Positions 4,649-5,756 of a stretch of 5,756 bases of DNA are shown here, piece by piece. This DNA comes from Acidobacteriota bacterium (GTDB lineage: Bacteria; Acidobacteriota; Blastocatellia; Pyrinomonadales; Pyrinomonadaceae): assembly GCA_023391155.1 (NCBI GenBank), contig JAEWBM010000044.1, positions 1 to 5,756 on the forward strand, read 5' to 3'. The position numbers and the translations under genes were made by a program. Each line of letters starts with the position of its first letter. Positions within the stretch are counted from its first letter, which is position 1. The notes under the pieces are model-generated. The model did no database searches. It worked only from the letters and a program-made list of their open reading frames with translations, and was not told where the DNA came from.

Positions 4649-5756
4649 CTAGCTGCAAAGATTATCTATCAGTTCGCTGATCGTATTGTGGAAAACACGG
4701 TCGTCCTTTGTTAGCTGGTCTATCTTTTCGCAAGAGTGCATCACGGTCGTGTGATGCTTCCCGCCGAACTCCCGGCCGATCTCAGGAAAGCTGTGCTTTG
4801 TCAGCCGCTTGCACAGGTACATCGCGATCTGCCGCGGGAATGCGATCGCTCGGCTGTTGCTTTTTGACATCATCTCGTCAACCGTCAGCTTGTACCGCGA
4901 GGCAACGACGCGTGCGATCCGCTCCATCGTCAATCCTTCCGGCCGCTCGGCATCGATGATGTTCTTCATCGCCTCTTGAGCCAGCATTTTTGAGATCGGC
5001 GTACCCCTCAAAGATGAGATGGCCACCAATCTCACGAGCGACCCCTCAAGTTCGCGAACGTTGCTCTTGATCTTTGACGCGATAAAGATCGCGATCTCGT
5101 CCGACAGATCTATTCCGTCAAGGTCCGCCTTGCGTTTAAGAATTGCTACCTTCGTTTCAAGGTCCGGCGGTTCGATGTCCGCGATCAGTCCCCATTCAAA
5201 CCGCGAATGCAGTCGCTCCTCGAGCGTCGGTATCTCCCGCGGCGGGCAATCGGACGAGATGACGATCTGCTTCTGATTATTGTGCAGCGTGTTGAAAGTG
5301 TGAAAAAACTCCTCTTGCGTTCGCTCCTTTCCGGCAAAGAACTGAACGTCGTCCATCAGGAGCACATCTATCGAGCGATACTTTTCACGGAAGCTGTCCG
5401 TCTTGTCATACCTGATCGCATTGATCAGTTCGTTCATGAACTTCTCGCTCGTGATATACGACACCCGCATATGCCGGTTCTTTTGTTTGATCGAGTGGCC
5501 GATCGCGTGCATCAGGTGCGTCTTGCCGAGGCCCGTGCCGCCATAAATGAAAAGCGGATTATAAGACTTGCCCGGGGTGTCCGCCGCTCCCATCGACGCG
5601 GCATGTGCGAACTGGTTCGATGACCCGACGACAAACTTCTCGAAAGTGTATTTCGGGTTTAACGAGTGCTCGACCGGTTCTATATCGACAAAATTCGTCG
5701 TCGTATGGCCCGGACGGACAGATGCATTTTCACGATAGGTTTCAACACGCGGCGGC
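4649..5756 (-). CDS. dnaA: Chromosomal replication initiator DnaA, 5' end cut by window edge
   Basis: This is the AAA+ ATPase that binds DnaA boxes, opens the origin and loads the helicase. The visible 368 codons run from the window edge to TAG 4649; about 80-100 N-terminal residues (domain I and part of II) are missing. Counting from the first visible codon, domain III begins near LNPKYTFEKFVVG (32-44). It shows Walker A GGTGLGKT (72-79), Walker B VLLMDD (131-136), ISSDCPPREI, the RLHSRFEWGL arginine-finger region (181-190) and the sensor II region NVRELEGSL (232-240). Domain IV ends with the DNA-binding signature GGKHHTTVMHSCEKI (331-345), close to the usual GG(R/K)DHTTVxHA. An internal ATG at 5593 falls inside domain III and is not the real start; the frame continues upstream to the edge. 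The gene lies directly before the predicted oriC and dnaN, and a perfect DnaA box follows its stop, though its own promoter is outside the window. Confidence 0.98.
   Translation of the reverse strand, partial: PPRVETYRENASVRPGHTTTNFVDIEPVEHSLNPKYTFEKFVVGSSNQFAHAASMGAADTPGKSYNPLFIYGGTGLGKTHLMHAIGHSIKQKNRHMRVSYITSEKFMNELINAIRYDKTDSFREKYRSIDVLLMDDVQFFAGKERTQEEFFHTFNTLHNNQKQIVISSDCPPREIPTLEERLHSRFEWGLIADIEPPDLETKVAILKRKADLDGIDLSDEIAIFIASKIKSNVRELEGSLVRLVAISSLRGTPISKMLAQEAMKNIIDAERPEGLTMERIARVVASRYKLTVDEMMSKSNSRAIAFPRQIAMYLCKRLTKHSFPEIGREFGGKHHTTVMHSCEKIDQLTKDDRVFHNTISELIDNLCS

Noticed and set aside
4413..4658. Minus-strand open frame of 81 codons running through the DnaA-box region
   Set aside because: Its codons are made of the DnaA boxes, it overlaps the end of dnaA, and the protein resembles nothing I know; the region is better explained as oriC.

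Overview
The window is a bacterial chromosomal replication-origin region in which every supported gene reads on the minus strand. Reading right to left, the order is dnaA (5' end outside the window), a DnaA-box-rich non-coding region that is very probably oriC, dnaN, an intrinsic terminator, a disulfide-bond-forming pair (a DsbB/BdbC-like membrane protein and a DsbA/BdbD-like thioredoxin-fold protein), a zinc-ribbon/transmembrane/SH3-like protein, and a ketosynthase whose 3' end runs off the left edge. No rRNA, tRNA, CRISPR array or insertion sequence was seen, and the plus strand holds only shadow frames.

The organism cannot be named from this window. Base composition is moderate, slightly above half GC by eye. 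The short N-terminal zinc ribbon with an FCLxDG motif fused to a membrane segment and an SH3-like domain is a protein style I associate with Acidobacteriota, especially Blastocatellia/Pyrinomonadaceae. That assignment is an inference, not a database result.

Replication half (about 2965-5756): DnaA keeps its Walker A, Walker B and domain IV DNA-binding signature. Its likely target sites lie just downstream, between dnaA and dnaN. They comprise one perfect TGTGGATAA, three one-mismatch boxes and several weaker boxes in both orientations. An AT-rich stretch with a possible DnaA-trio lies on the dnaN side, the arrangement known from Bacillus subtilis. dnaN has its own -10 element (TATAAT) inside an inverted repeat, a good Shine-Dalgarno, and a terminator after its stop. 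The sliding clamp carries an unusual acidic/alanine-rich insertion in domain III. recF does not follow dnaN.

Envelope half (about 1-2951): a compact promoter, possibly giving a leaderless mRNA, precedes the BdbC-like gene. That gene overlaps the BdbD-like gene by ATGA, and the next gene starts 4 bases after the BdbD-like stop, so the three look like one operon. The two would work as an oxidase/thiol-oxidoreductase pair. The third protein's predicted extracytoplasmic SH3-like domain has two cysteines that could be a substrate. The ketosynthase starts 48 bases further on, has a full Cys-His-His triad, and its active-site sequence resembles type II polyketide KS-alpha rather than housekeeping FabF.
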